Shown piece after piece: positions 32,439-41,271 of a DNA stretch of 43,571 bases. The stretch spans positions 166,688 to 210,258 of the forward strand of contig PBKG01000007.1 in assembly GCA_002722095.1 (NCBI GenBank). Direction: 5' to 3'. The DNA is from Rhodospirillaceae bacterium (lineage in GTDB: Bacteria; Pseudomonadota; Alphaproteobacteria; UBA8366). The translations under genes and the position numbers were made by a program. Position 1 is the first letter of the stretch. Every line of letters begins with the position of its first letter. Below the pieces are notes generated by a model that worked only from the letters and a program-made list of their open reading frames with translations, was not told the DNA's origin and made no database searches.

Positions 32439-33134
32439 ATGCCCGAAAAAAGCGCAAAACCCAAACCGCACTATCTCGGTCATCGGCAACGCCTGCGTGA
32501 ACGCTTCATGGCGACCGGTGGAGACGGCATGCCCGATTACGAACTGCTCGAACTGCTATTGGCGCAAGCCATCCCGCGACGGGACGTGAAGCCGCTTGCG
32601 AAAACTCTAATCGAAGAATTCGGCGACTTTGCCGGCGTGATAAGCGCTGAGCCCTTGCAACTTTCCAAAGTCAAAGGAATGGGAGACGCGGCGATTGCAG
32701 CGGTCAAACTCACCAAGGCGGCCGCGCTCCGGCTGGGCCGCCAACAGGTGATGGACAAAAACGTGATCGGGTCTTGGGACAAGCTGATGGACTACATTCA
32801 GGCGGCGATGTCGCACGAAAAGATCGAGCAACTTCGGCTTTTATTTCTTAACCGCAAGAACGTCTTGATCGCCGACGAAGTCCAGCAAAAGGGAACGGTC
32901 GACCACACACCGCTTTATACTCGCGAAGTCGTGAAACGGGCGCTCGAACTAGGCGCCTCGGCCCTGATCATCGTCCATAACCACCCCTCCGGCGATGCGA
33001 CGCCCTCCGACGACGACATTGCCATGACAAAGGAAGTGCGTGACGCCCTTTCAAAGGTGGGTGTGGTGCTACATGACCACGTCATTGTGGGTGGAGGGTC
33101 TTATGAGAGTTTCAAATCGCTGGGCCTGTTGTAA
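32439..33134 (+). CDS. radC: RadC family protein (JAB/MPN+ domain)
   Basis: 231 aa from ATG 32439; an in-frame GTG at 32418 is an alternative. The N-terminal UPF0758 part holds a helix-hairpin-helix segment (LSKVKGMGDAAIAAVKL). The C-terminal JAMM domain has the metal motif HNHPSGDATPSDDD near residue 175, with the upstream Glu provided by ADEVQQKG. RadC was named for DNA repair, but its true biochemical function is uncertain. BisC-type gene translation begins about 30 bases after its stop on the same strand. Confidence 0.93.
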   Translation: MPEKSAKPKPHYLGHRQRLRERFMATGGDGMPDYELLELLLAQAIPRRDVKPLAKTLIEEFGDFAGVISAEPLQLSKVKGMGDAAIAAVKLTKAAALRLGRQQVMDKNVIGSWDKLMDYIQAAMSHEKIEQLRLLFLNRKNVLIADEVQQKGTVDHTPLYTREVVKRALELGASALIIVHNHPSGDATPSDDDIAMTKEVRDALSKVGVVLHDHVIVGGGSYESFKSLGLL

Positions 33135-33164
33135 AATGCTAGCCGCAATACAGGGATGCGAAAA

Positions 33165-35468
33165 ATGACCGCAAGCGCCCATAAAATTCACTCTTCCCAT
33201 TGGGGAGCATTCGAGGCCGAGACCAAAGACGGCAAACTTGTCGACGTACGACCCTTCGCCAAGGATGCCCATCCGTCACCAATCATCGAATCCATGCCCG
33301 ACGCGCTTTATGCGGATAGCCGGGTTCAGCAGCCGATGGTTCGTAAGAGTTGGCTCGAATACGGCCCCGGTGCAGCGACCGATTTGCGCGGCGCCGATCC
33401 GTTCGTCGCAGTCGAATGGAATGAGGCAAGCCGTCTCGTCGCCGACGAGTTGCAGCGGGTCAAAGATGCTTACGGCAACGAGGCGATTTTCGGCGGGTCC
33501 TATGGTTGGTCCAGCGCCGGGCGGTTTCATCACGCAAAAACTCAACTCAAGCGCTTTCTAAATCTGTTCGGCGGGTTCACCGATCAGGTCTACAGCTATT
33601 CCAACGCGGCCGGGCACGCGATCCTGCCGCGCATCGTCGGCCATGGCGGCTATGGGCCGTTCAGTTCATGGGACGGGATCGCCGAACATACCGAACTCTT
33701 CGTGGCCTTCGGGGGCGTTGGCCTCAAAAACACCCAAGTGGAGCCCGGTGGCGCCGGTGAACACGCGACCCACAAATGGCTTCCGGTCTTGAAGGAAAAA
33801 GGCGTCCGTTTCGTCAATGTCGCGCCCTGTCGCGATGACACGGCGGAATATCTCGAAGCCGAATGGTGGCCGGCCCGACCCAACAGCGACGTTGCGATCA
33901 TGCTCGGCCTTGCCCACACGCTGGTCGAAAATGATCTCCACGATGCGCCGTTCCTGGCCAAATACTGCAACGGCTTCGGTAAGTTCCTGCCATATTTATT
34001 GGGCGAAAATGACGGCGTTCCAAAATCGGCCGAATGGGCAGCCGAACTTTCCGAGATTCCCGCTGAAAAAATTCGCTCCCTCGCCCTCGAGATGGCGGAA
34101 AAGCGAACCATGATCGGTTGCGCCTACGCGCTGCAACGCGCTGATCACGGGGAGCAGACCTACTGGATGACGATCACTCTCGCCGCAATGCTGGGGACGA
34201 TCGGAATGCCCGGATGCGGGTTTGGCTGCGGCTATGGCAGCATGAATGGTTACGGCAATCCACGCGTCGACTTGCCGGCGCCGACCATGATTGCCGGCGA
34301 TAATCCGACCCGGAGTTTCATCCCCGTCGCCCGCATATCCGATATGCTGCTCAACCCTGGCGCGCCCTATCAATTCAACGGATTGGACCGGCATTATCCG
34401 GACACGCGACTGATCTACTGGTGCGGTGGCAATCCGTTCCACCACCATCAGGACTTGAATCGTTTGCTCGAGGCCTGGCGAATGCCGGATACCATTATCG
34501 TTCACGAGCCCTGGTGGACGTCGACCGCGCGGCATGCGGATATTGTGCTGCCGGCAACGACGACAATGGAACGCAACGATATCGGCGCTAGCGGACGCGA
34601 CCGTTTCTGGATGGCGATGGAACAACTGGTCGAACCCTTGCATCAGGCGAAAAACGATTTCGATATTTTCACGTCAATTGCCGAGCACCTAGGATTCGAA
34701 AACGCATTCACCGAAGGTCGCGATGAACGCGAATGGATTCGACACATTTACGATGTGGCGCGCCAACAAGCGGCAAAGAAAAAGCTCACGCTCCCCGACT
34801 TCGAAGATTTCTGGAACGAGGGCTACGTGGAAACGCCTGTACCGGACGAGCCCTTCGTAGCGATGGCCGATTTCCGCGCCGATCCGAAAAAGCACAAGCG
34901 CAGTACGCCGAGCGGCAAGATCGAAATATTTTCAGAGACGATCGACGGATTCGGGTATGACGATTGCCCCGGACATCCGGTCTGGCTCGAACCGAAGGAA
35001 TGGCTGGGGAGTGAAATCGCCAGCCGGTTCCCTCTGCATATGGTCTCCAATCAACCGCGCACCCGGCTTCACGCTCAGATGGACCACGGCAAACTAAGCC
35101 GCGAAAGCAAAATCCAAGGCCGCGAACCGGTCCGCTTAAGTGTGGAAGACGCCAACGCGAGAGGGATCGAGAATGGCGATGTCGTGAAAATCTTCAACGA
35201 CCGCGGCGCATTGCTCGCAGGGGCTCTGATTGTCGATACCGTGCGGCCCGGTGTCGTCGAACTCTCCACCGGTGCCTGGTACGACCCACTGGAACCGGGA
35301 AAGATCGGCGCACTCGATGTGCATGGTAATCCAAATGTACTTACACCCGACCACGGCACGTCCAAGCTCGGCCAAGGCCCGAGCGCGCATTCGACGCTGG
35401 TCGAGCTGGAGAAATTCGACGAGGAGCTGCCGGAAATTACAGTGTTTCGGCAACCCACAAATGCCTAA
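33165..35468 (+). CDS. Molybdopterin oxidoreductase, biotin sulfoxide/TMAO reductase (BisC/TorA/DorA) family
   Basis: 767 aa from ATG 33165 (AGGGA 8 bases upstream; an ATG at 33156 is in frame too). The DMSO-reductase type III layout is clear: SSHWGAFEAETKDG at the N-terminus, the Mo-ligand Ser in GGSYGWSSAGRFHH near residue 110, EPWWTSTARHADIVLPATT, and a C-terminal domain beginning near LHMVSNQPRTRLHAQMDHG. There is no twin-arginine signal and no N-terminal Fe-S motif, so it is a cytoplasmic BisC-like enzyme rather than a respiratory TorA. Likely substrates are biotin or methionine sulfoxide or other S/N-oxides. The sigma-54 promoter of glnB follows about 100 bases after the stop. Confidence 0.88.
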   Translation: MTASAHKIHSSHWGAFEAETKDGKLVDVRPFAKDAHPSPIIESMPDALYADSRVQQPMVRKSWLEYGPGAATDLRGADPFVAVEWNEASRLVADELQRVKDAYGNEAIFGGSYGWSSAGRFHHAKTQLKRFLNLFGGFTDQVYSYSNAAGHAILPRIVGHGGYGPFSSWDGIAEHTELFVAFGGVGLKNTQVEPGGAGEHATHKWLPVLKEKGVRFVNVAPCRDDTAEYLEAEWWPARPNSDVAIMLGLAHTLVENDLHDAPFLAKYCNGFGKFLPYLLGENDGVPKSAEWAAELSEIPAEKIRSLALEMAEKRTMIGCAYALQRADHGEQTYWMTITLAAMLGTIGMPGCGFGCGYGSMNGYGNPRVDLPAPTMIAGDNPTRSFIPVARISDMLLNPGAPYQFNGLDRHYPDTRLIYWCGGNPFHHHQDLNRLLEAWRMPDTIIVHEPWWTSTARHADIVLPATTTMERNDIGASGRDRFWMAMEQLVEPLHQAKNDFDIFTSIAEHLGFENAFTEGRDEREWIRHIYDVARQQAAKKKLTLPDFEDFWNEGYVETPVPDEPFVAMADFRADPKKHKRSTPSGKIEIFSETIDGFGYDDCPGHPVWLEPKEWLGSEIASRFPLHMVSNQPRTRLHAQMDHGKLSRESKIQGREPVRLSVEDANARGIENGDVVKIFNDRGALLAGALIVDTVRPGVVELSTGAWYDPLEPGKIGALDVHGNPNVLTPDHGTSKLGQGPSAHSTLVELEKFDEELPEITVFRQPTNA

Positions 35469-35488
35469 AGATTAGACACATGCCTAAA
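35461..35488. repeat. Two direct copies of ATGCCTAAA
   Basis: ATGCCTAAA occurs at 35461-35469 (over the BisC-type stop codon) and again at 35480-35488, 19 bases apart, in the glnB leader. Its reverse complement contains TTAGGCAT, the core of the motifs before dxs and shc. A repeat spacing near two helical turns would suit a regulator, but the first copy is coding sequence. Confidence 0.25.
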
Positions 35489-35569
35489 TAATTGTCATAT
35501 TTGTTGAAATTTAATTAGCCCTAAACGTCACGAAATCTAAATACTTCATTAAAAACAAAGCCTTATGTG

Positions 35570-35587
35570 TTGGCACGCAAGATGCTA
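35570..35587 (+). promoter_or_regulatory. Sigma-54 promoter of glnB-glnA
   Basis: TTGGCACG followed by ATGCT fits the RpoN consensus. The invariant GG is at 35572-35573 and the GC at 35584-35585, exactly 10 bases between. Transcription would start near 35597, about 75 bases before the glnB ATG. Sigma-54 control through NtrC under nitrogen limitation is established for glnBA in many alphaproteobacteria. I see no clear NtrC palindrome in the AT-rich stretch 35469-35569. Confidence 0.8.
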
Positions 35588-35636
35588 ATCAACACACAGG
35601 TGTTACGTCTCCAAATTCGTCCGGTGACGTATCTAA

Positions 35637-36011
<375 letters not shown>

Positions 36012-36137
36012 AGATTTCATAGGATGCAGACGCGATGCGATTTCCCCGAACGCACCCCACTAACCAATCACGGCCGCTGAAACTTCCGGACGGCTATCCC
36101 ATCAATCCAAATCCTAAAGTAAGGGGTTCAACCAACC

Positions 36138-37547
36138 ATGTCTGATGCAGATAAAGTACTAAAAATGATCAAGGATAACGACGTGCAATACGTCGATTTC
36201 CGGTTCACCGACCCGCGCGGAAAGTGGCAGCACACCGCACAACACGTTTCCACCGTTGATGCCGATCTGCTTTCCGACGGCATCATGTTCGACGGCTCCT
36301 CTATCGCAGGTTGGAAGGCGATTAACGAGTCCGATATGAATTTGGTTCCGGATCTCTCGACCGCGACGATGGACCCGTTCACCGAACAGCCGCAGTTGAT
36401 CCTGTTCTGCTCGGTCGCGGAGCCGACCACGGGGCAACCCTATGCCCGCTGCCCACGCGCGACCGCCGAAAAGGCCGAGGCCTATCTGAATTCGACCGGA
36501 ATCGGAGACACCTGTTTCTTCGGACCGGAAGCGGAATTTTTCTGCTTCGACGACGTGCGTTTTCAGACCGACCAGAATCATTCGTTCTATTCGATCGACG
36601 AAAACGAAGGACCTTACAACTCCGGCACGGAGATGTTCGAAGGTAATATCGGCCATCGCCCGAAAGCCAAGGGTGGCTATTTCCCGGTCCCGCCCGTGGA
36701 CAACAATACGGACGTCCGCGCCCGCATGGTTACGACTCTGACTGAAATGGGCGTTCCGATGGAAAAGCATCACCATGAAGTGGCTCCATCACAGCACGAA
36801 CTCGGCATGCTTTTCGGCACGTTGCTGCGTACCGCGGACAACATGCAGCTTTATAAGTGGGTCGTGCATATGGTGGCGCATGAGGCCGGCAAGACGGCGA
36901 CCTTCATGCCGAAACCGGTTTACAACGACAACGGCTCAGGCATGCATTGCCATCAATCGATCTGGAAAGACGGCGATACCACTTTCGCCGGCAACGGTTA
37001 TGCGGATCTTTCCGACACGGCATTGCATTACATCGGCGGCATTATCAAACATGCACGTGCGATCAATGCATTCGCGAACCCGACCACCAACAGCTACAAG
37101 CGTTTGATCCCGGGCTTCGAAGCGCCGGTGTTGCTGGCGTATTCGGCCCGTAACCGGTCCGCGTCCTGCCGTATTCCGTTCGTCGAAAACCCGAAGGGCA
37201 AGCGAGTGGAAGTGCGTTTCCCCGATCCGTCAGCCAACCCCTACCTCGCCTTCTCGGCAATGCTGATGGCCGGCATCGACGGCATTCAAAACAAAATCGA
37301 TCCGGGCGAGCCGATGGACAAGGACCTCTACGATCTGCCGCCGGAGGAACTCGAAGGCGTACCGACAGTTTGTGCGTCCCTCAAGGAAGCGGTTGCGGCC
37401 CTCGACGAGGACCGTGCCTTCCTGACCGCAGGCGATGTGATGAGCGACGATCAGATCGATGCCTATATCGAACTGCGCGAAGAAGAAATTCTCGCCTTCG
37501 AACAGGCTCCGCATCCGATCGAGTTCGAATTGTACTACAGCGTCTAA
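36138..37547 (+). CDS. glnA: Glutamine synthetase type I
   Basis: 469 aa, the class I-beta length. It makes glutamine from glutamate, ammonia and ATP as a dodecamer. Clear segments are [16 protein letters not shown], the metal site in [12 protein letters not shown], the long catalytic [26 protein letters not shown], and [17 protein letters not shown]. The adenylylation Tyr is residue 398 in [10 protein letters not shown], so control by GlnE is expected. It follows glnB after 126 bases that hold no terminator; read-through from the sigma-54 promoter is likely. AAGGGG lies 12 bases before the ATG. A strong terminator follows the stop. Confidence 0.97.
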   Translation: MSDADKVLKMIKDNDVQYVDFRFTDPRGKWQHTAQHVSTVDADLLSDGIMFDGSSIAGWKAINESDMNLVPDLSTATMDPFTEQPQLILFCSVAEPTTGQPYARCPRATAEKAEAYLNSTGIGDTCFFGPEAEFFCFDDVRFQTDQNHSFYSIDENEGPYNSGTEMFEGNIGHRPKAKGGYFPVPPVDNNTDVRARMVTTLTEMGVPMEKHHHEVAPSQHELGMLFGTLLRTADNMQLYKWVVHMVAHEAGKTATFMPKPVYNDNGSGMHCHQSIWKDGDTTFAGNGYADLSDTALHYIGGIIKHARAINAFANPTTNSYKRLIPGFEAPVLLAYSARNRSASCRIPFVENPKGKRVEVRFPDPSANPYLAFSAMLMAGIDGIQNKIDPGEPMDKDLYDLPPEELEGVPTVCASLKEAVAALDEDRAFLTAGDVMSDDQIDAYIELREEEILAFEQAPHPIEFELYYSV

Positions 37548-37591
37548 ACGGAATTTCGAAATTAAGCGCAGTAGCGCTGCATCCTAAAACC

Positions 37592-37623
37592 TGCCCGCGG
37601 TGGAAACGCCGCGGGCATTTTTT
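37592..37623 (+). terminator. Rho-independent terminator after glnA
   Basis: TGCCCGCGG (37592-37600) pairs perfectly with CCGCGGGCA (37609-37617). The stem can extend through a T-G wobble and a G-C pair to a GAAA tetraloop. Six T follow at 37618-37623. It ends 1 base before the stop codon of the convergent dehydrogenase gene. It is the only textbook terminator I see at a convergent junction in the window. Confidence 0.92.
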
Positions 37624-37624
37624 G

Positions 37625-38560
37625 TCAGTACCCCGCCGCGACGTCGATTGGCTGCAACAGGGGCTCGTCCTTCTCGATTTGGCGGATATTGGCAATCATC
37701 TCGCTCGCCAGTTGATCCACCGTCGGACGGCGGGCCACATGCGGCATGATCGTGACCTTGGGATGGCGCCAGAGCGGATTCTCCGGAGGCAATGGCTCAG
37801 GATAGAGCGCATCCAGCGCCGCGTAGCGGATATGGCCGGAATCGAGGGCGGCGATCAAATCAGCCTCGACCACATGCTTTCCGCGCCCGACATTTATCAC
37901 CATCGCGCCTACAGGCAGCATGGCGAACGTCTTGGCAGAGAGAATACCTTCCGTCGCTTTGGTGAGTGGCAGCAGGCAGACGGCGATATCGGTCTGATTC
38001 AGGAACGGTTCCAACTGATCCTCGCCATGAAAAATCTCGATCTCTGCATTATTGCGCGGCGATCGCACCCATGCCGAGACTGGAAAGCCCAACTGCTTGA
38101 GGATCAGCGCCGGCGCGGTCGCCATCATACCGAGTCCTAAGAACCCGATCCGCCGTTCTTCAGGCCGGGTGATCGGTACCCGCTCCCAGGCGCAGCGGTC
38201 CTGGCGCTCCTGATAGGCCGGCATCTCCCTATGGAAACGCAGCACATGCATGATGACGTATTCGGTCATCATCGGATCGCCGCCCGAGGGCTCCACTTTG
38301 CACAACGGCGCATCGGGGAGGTTGGGATGATTGATAAAGGGGTCGACGCCGGCCGAGCGTGTGAACATCACTTTAAGATTCGGAAAAGCCGGCAACTCGT
38401 CAAAATTTGGCCGCATGAAGGCGAGATAGTCGATCTCCGCCGGGTCGCCCGCATCGGGCCAAAAGCGAACCTCCAGGTCCGGCATATCGGCGGCGAATCG
38501 TGCCCTCCAAGCCTCGGTGTCACCTATGATTTTATTGAGATTGACGATCAACATTGCCAT
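37625..38560 (-). CDS. GhrA-like glyoxylate/hydroxypyruvate reductase (D-2-hydroxyacid dehydrogenase family)
   Basis: 311 aa. The order of segments matches GhrA: FTRSAGVDPFINHPNLPD, TEYVIMHVLRFHREMP, the Rossmann motif region RRIGFLGLGMMATAPA near residue 140, the substrate Arg in VINVGRGKHVVE, the Glu in DALYPEPLP, and the catalytic His in IMPHVARR. Such enzymes reduce glyoxylate, hydroxypyruvate or similar 2-keto acids with NADPH. The glycine motif reads GLGMMA, where the third Gly is replaced. This is unusual but may be tolerated. It is convergent with glnA. Relation to the nearby sulfopyruvate decarboxylase genes is possible but unproven. Confidence 0.87.
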   Translation of the reverse strand: MAMLIVNLNKIIGDTEAWRARFAADMPDLEVRFWPDAGDPAEIDYLAFMRPNFDELPAFPNLKVMFTRSAGVDPFINHPNLPDAPLCKVEPSGGDPMMTEYVIMHVLRFHREMPAYQERQDRCAWERVPITRPEERRIGFLGLGMMATAPALILKQLGFPVSAWVRSPRNNAEIEIFHGEDQLEPFLNQTDIAVCLLPLTKATEGILSAKTFAMLPVGAMVINVGRGKHVVEADLIAALDSGHIRYAALDALYPEPLPPENPLWRHPKVTIMPHVARRPTVDQLASEMIANIRQIEKDEPLLQPIDVAAGY

Positions 38561-38732
38561 TCGCTGACACTCCCTATCGTACTTCGCCCGCCGATCACTA
38601 TACGCGAGAAAGTATGAGGACTGCGCGAGTTTGCACCCGAAATGCTAACGCGGAGAAAATCGTGGCCCCTCTCGCCAAGCGAAATCCTGTGACTCAGTCG
38701 TTCGGGCTTTCAAATACTTTTTGCCTAACCTA

Positions 38733-39917
38733 CTAAGGCGAAAGTGACCGGAACGATTCAAAACTGTCGAGGAAATTTTCCGAACCGCCGCTTAGAATGT
38801 CGGTATTGATGGTTACCTTCACGCCGGCGCCGACTTTGAAATACCCGCCGTTATCGAAATTCGCTGCATTGCCGCCCGTGGTAGCTTCGTTGAACCTCGC
38901 CATATTATTGCCACCCCCGACGCGGACATTCCCTGAGAATTTAACGCCCTTAAATAACCGATATGTCAGGCCCATATTGGCTTCGGCCTCAACCGCAAAG
39001 GTATTGCGGGAACCGCGGGTCGCACTCCCAGCGCCGACCGCGGCGCCGGTTTGAATGACCGTCCAATCCATCGTCGATCGACCGGGGGATATTGTGGCAC
39101 CGTATGTAAATGTCAGGCGTGGGTTGATCGGTGCCGAACCCTTGATTCCTATGACAGGCGCGATGAATGTTTGCCAAACCGAAAACTCCTGAAACAGTGG
39201 GAAAAAGTTCACACCGTTACCCGACACCTGTCCGTCCAAAATGGTCTCGTGCTTATGCGCCTTGAAGAGGACGCCAGCGACCACGGACAGGCGGTCAGAG
39301 ACCGGAAAATCCATAACGCCCTGGACGCTATTGCCGCGCGTGCTGTTCTCGATATCGATATCCCGGAAATTAGTGATCGGAAAATTATTGAGGCCGTTCG
39401 GCGCGATCAAATTGCCGGCTTTGTTGACATCGTCCTGGCTATAGTTGGTTTCGCTATCGGTGTTGGTGGCTTTTACAGTTAGAGTCGGGCCACGATACAC
39501 ATCTGTGGTGAAAAACGGCCCCGGTATCGGAAGAGGAATTCTCATTTCGACGAATTGCGCGCCTTGCGCCTCTTCCCGGTCGAAGGTCGAATAGGTCTCG
39601 CCGAGTGCGCCGGGCGTCGTACGTCCAAAATCTATATCCGGGCCTTTGGTGAAGTTACCTTCAACGCCGATATCCACCGCGAGCCAAGGTTTCGGGGGCA
39701 AACCGGCCATGCAGCGCTTGAAACCTTCTGGGTGAATACTCCTGAAGCGGCGACATTGTTTGTGTTTGACCCGCAAGGTATCCACCTCAGCGGTGAATTT
39801 CGGCCAATTGGGGTCATTCAATACGCTATCAAGGTCATTTCTGGCAGCAGCGGTATCCTTTTCTATTTTTTTGTTTCTTTGATGACGTTCCGGACACCCG
39901 CAGTGGTTTTCTTCCAT
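38733..39917 (-). CDS. Outer-membrane-beta-barrel-like protein, downstream part of a frameshifted gene
   Basis: This frame gives about 375 residues after the frameshift point. Nominal starts inside the overlap (ATG 39917) have no ribosome site, so it is probably the C-terminal part of the gene starting at 40516. After a short polar region with Cys (KHKQCRRF, FKRCMAG) come many alternating hydrophobic/polar strands. Examples are GVMDFPVSDRLSVVAGVLF, LTFTYGATISPG, FAVEAEANMGLTYRLFKG and YFKVGAGVKVTIN, as in outer-membrane beta-barrels. It does not end in the usual aromatic residue; the last residues are FRSLSP. I do not recognise the family. No Tyr/Asp-rich porin eyelet can be assigned. Confidence 0.6.
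   Translation of the reverse strand: MEENHCGCPERHQRNKKIEKDTAAARNDLDSVLNDPNWPKFTAEVDTLRVKHKQCRRFRSIHPEGFKRCMAGLPPKPWLAVDIGVEGNFTKGPDIDFGRTTPGALGETYSTFDREEAQGAQFVEMRIPLPIPGPFFTTDVYRGPTLTVKATNTDSETNYSQDDVNKAGNLIAPNGLNNFPITNFRDIDIENSTRGNSVQGVMDFPVSDRLSVVAGVLFKAHKHETILDGQVSGNGVNFFPLFQEFSVWQTFIAPVIGIKGSAPINPRLTFTYGATISPGRSTMDWTVIQTGAAVGAGSATRGSRNTFAVEAEANMGLTYRLFKGVKFSGNVRVGGGNNMARFNEATTGGNAANFDNGGYFKVGAGVKVTINTDILSGGSENFLDSFESFRSLSP
39863..39873 (-). other. Slippery A-AAA-AAA heptamer followed by TAG
   Basis: On the minus strand the zero frame reads ACA AAA AAA TAG. A -1 slip on A-AAA-AAA (plus-strand T-run 39866-39872) continues as ATA GAA AAG into the downstream frame. It is either a programmed frameshift or transcription-slippage site, or a one-base loss from a run of eight A in the organism or the assembly. 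I see no obvious stimulatory hairpin directly after it. Confidence 0.6.
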
Positions 39918-40516
39918 TTCTCCAGTAATTCAGCGATGTCACGTCGCGCTTTTTTGGCCCCGCCCGGGGTGCTTACCTGCCCTCTTTTCGGCTTTGCCTT
40001 TTTCGCCTCCTCGACCGTTCGGGCGAGTTCTTCTTGAGCTTCTTTTTTGCTCTTGTTCGCACTTTTAATGTCGTCTTTGAGTTTTTTGATCGACCTGTCG
40101 ATTTTTTCCAAACGGTTTTGCCACCGCCAATTATATGAAACTGAACGGTCGGGATCGCCACCGGTACGGGCGAACGCGTCCACATAATTCTGTGCAATCG
40201 ATTTCGCCTTTTCCTGGCTCGCAAGCTCTTCTTTTAGATTCTTCAAACGCTTACAGAAATGTTTTATCGCATCTTTATGCACCGTGATCGGATTCTCACC
40301 AAAGTACTGATCGTAATTACCAAACCCGCCACCACCACCTAATGGCACCGTATTCCAGTTCGGCAATGCGTTTTCAAAATTTTCTCCGGGAGCCGTAAAT
40401 TGAAAACTCTGATTGCCGTTCTGCGCAAAAACCGGCGTGGCAACGGCGGCAAACAACGATAACGCCATTGCCGCCAAAATTTTGGTAACCGGTACAAATC
40501 CCCTCAAATCAGCCAC
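39863..40516 (-). CDS. Secreted coiled-coil protein, upstream part of a frameshifted outer-membrane gene
   Basis: 217 aa to a TAG at 39863, from GTG 40516 with GGGGAGAA just upstream. The N-terminus is a clear signal peptide (basic start, LAAMALSLFAAVATPVFA, cut before QNG). A Gly-rich stretch PLGGGGGFGNYDQYFG follows. Then comes a long, highly charged helix-forming region (~residues 80-205), rich in Lys and Glu, likely a periplasmic coiled coil. The frame ends directly after a run of seven A, and the -1 frame continues open for ~375 residues with beta-barrel-like sequence. The two parts together would make a ~590 aa envelope protein. The family is unknown to me. Confidence 0.65.
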   Translation of the reverse strand: MADLRGFVPVTKILAAMALSLFAAVATPVFAQNGNQSFQFTAPGENFENALPNWNTVPLGGGGGFGNYDQYFGENPITVHKDAIKHFCKRLKNLKEELASQEKAKSIAQNYVDAFARTGGDPDRSVSYNWRWQNRLEKIDRSIKKLKDDIKSANKSKKEAQEELARTVEEAKKAKPKRGQVSTPGGAKKARRDIAELLEKWKKTTAGVRNVIKETKK

Positions 40517-40686
40517 GGCTTCTCCCCAACATCTGTGTTACTCGTCCCGATCTTCTGCGGCCGCCGGGCATCTATTCGGTGACATAGTCAACAGATTCAC
40601 ACTCTGAGTCAAAGCCCTCTAACCCTCGTCACCGCTATGCAGCCAAACCCACTCCGTATTCCAGCGGCCCCATAGCGACCCACGAT

Positions 40687-40717
40687 TTGCCGCTCCGCGC
40701 CACCGCGTGTATATAAG
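40687..40717 (+). promoter_or_regulatory. Candidate promoter for comDE
   Basis: TTGCCG at 40687-40692 and TATATA at 40710-40715 are 17 bases apart; TATAAG at 40712-40717 is the alternative -10. It lies about 55 bases before the comD-like ATG. The rest of the 254-base divergent gap 40517-40770 holds no gene and no strong hairpin that I can see. Confidence 0.45.
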
Positions 40718-40770
40718 GCGCGAAACTGCCGTATCAGTGCGGCGTAAAATCTCAACGGGTGGAAACTCTC

Positions 40771-41271
40771 ATGGATATCAACGAACGCATCGTTCAAGAT
40801 TTTATCGACAACGATATCGGCTTCGTCACCACCGTGCCCTGCAAGCAGTTGGCGGGCGTGATTGAGGCGGTCGATCAGAGCAACCGCATTCGCCACGTAC
40901 CCTGCAATCATGAAGCGGAAGGTATGGGGCTTTGCGCCGGCGCTTTCTTGGGTGGCACGCGGCCTTGCATCATCATGCAGAACACCGCCATCGGCGTTAC
41001 GGTCAATTCGCTGGCAGCCCTCATTCAGTATTACCAAATGCCACTGCCGATGCTGATCAGCTATCGCGGTGAAGTCGGAGAAAAAGTTGCCTGCCAGGTC
41101 GAAATGGCAATGCATACCAAACCGATCCTGCAGCAAATGAATATCCCCACCTATCACTTTCACCATGCCGATCAGATCGAGGAATTCGGTGATGTTCTCA
41201 ATCACACCTTCATGGCCAGCAAACCGACGGCCATTCTGACCGATGCCAGCTTCTGGAGTTCCGCACAATGA
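40771..41271 (+). CDS. comD: Sulfopyruvate decarboxylase alpha subunit (ComD-like TPP enzyme)
   Basis: 166 aa from ATG 40771 (GGTGG 9 bases upstream; GTG 40759 is the alternative). It is the N-terminal, PYR-type half of a split TPP enzyme. Matches to ComD are GFVTTVPCKQLAGVIEAV, the catalytic Glu in NHEAEGMGLCAGAFLGG near residue 45, and PLPMLISYRGEVGEKVA. ComDE decarboxylates sulfopyruvate to sulfoacetaldehyde, in coenzyme M synthesis in methanogens and in sulfolactate breakdown in roseobacters. The usual QNSGLGN motif reads QNTAIGV. It overlaps comE by 4 bases (ATGA). Phosphonopyruvate decarboxylase is the main alternative. Confidence 0.8.
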   Translation: MDINERIVQDFIDNDIGFVTTVPCKQLAGVIEAVDQSNRIRHVPCNHEAEGMGLCAGAFLGGTRPCIIMQNTAIGVTVNSLAALIQYYQMPLPMLISYRGEVGEKVACQVEMAMHTKPILQQMNIPTYHFHHADQIEEFGDVLNHTFMASKPTAILTDASFWSSAQ

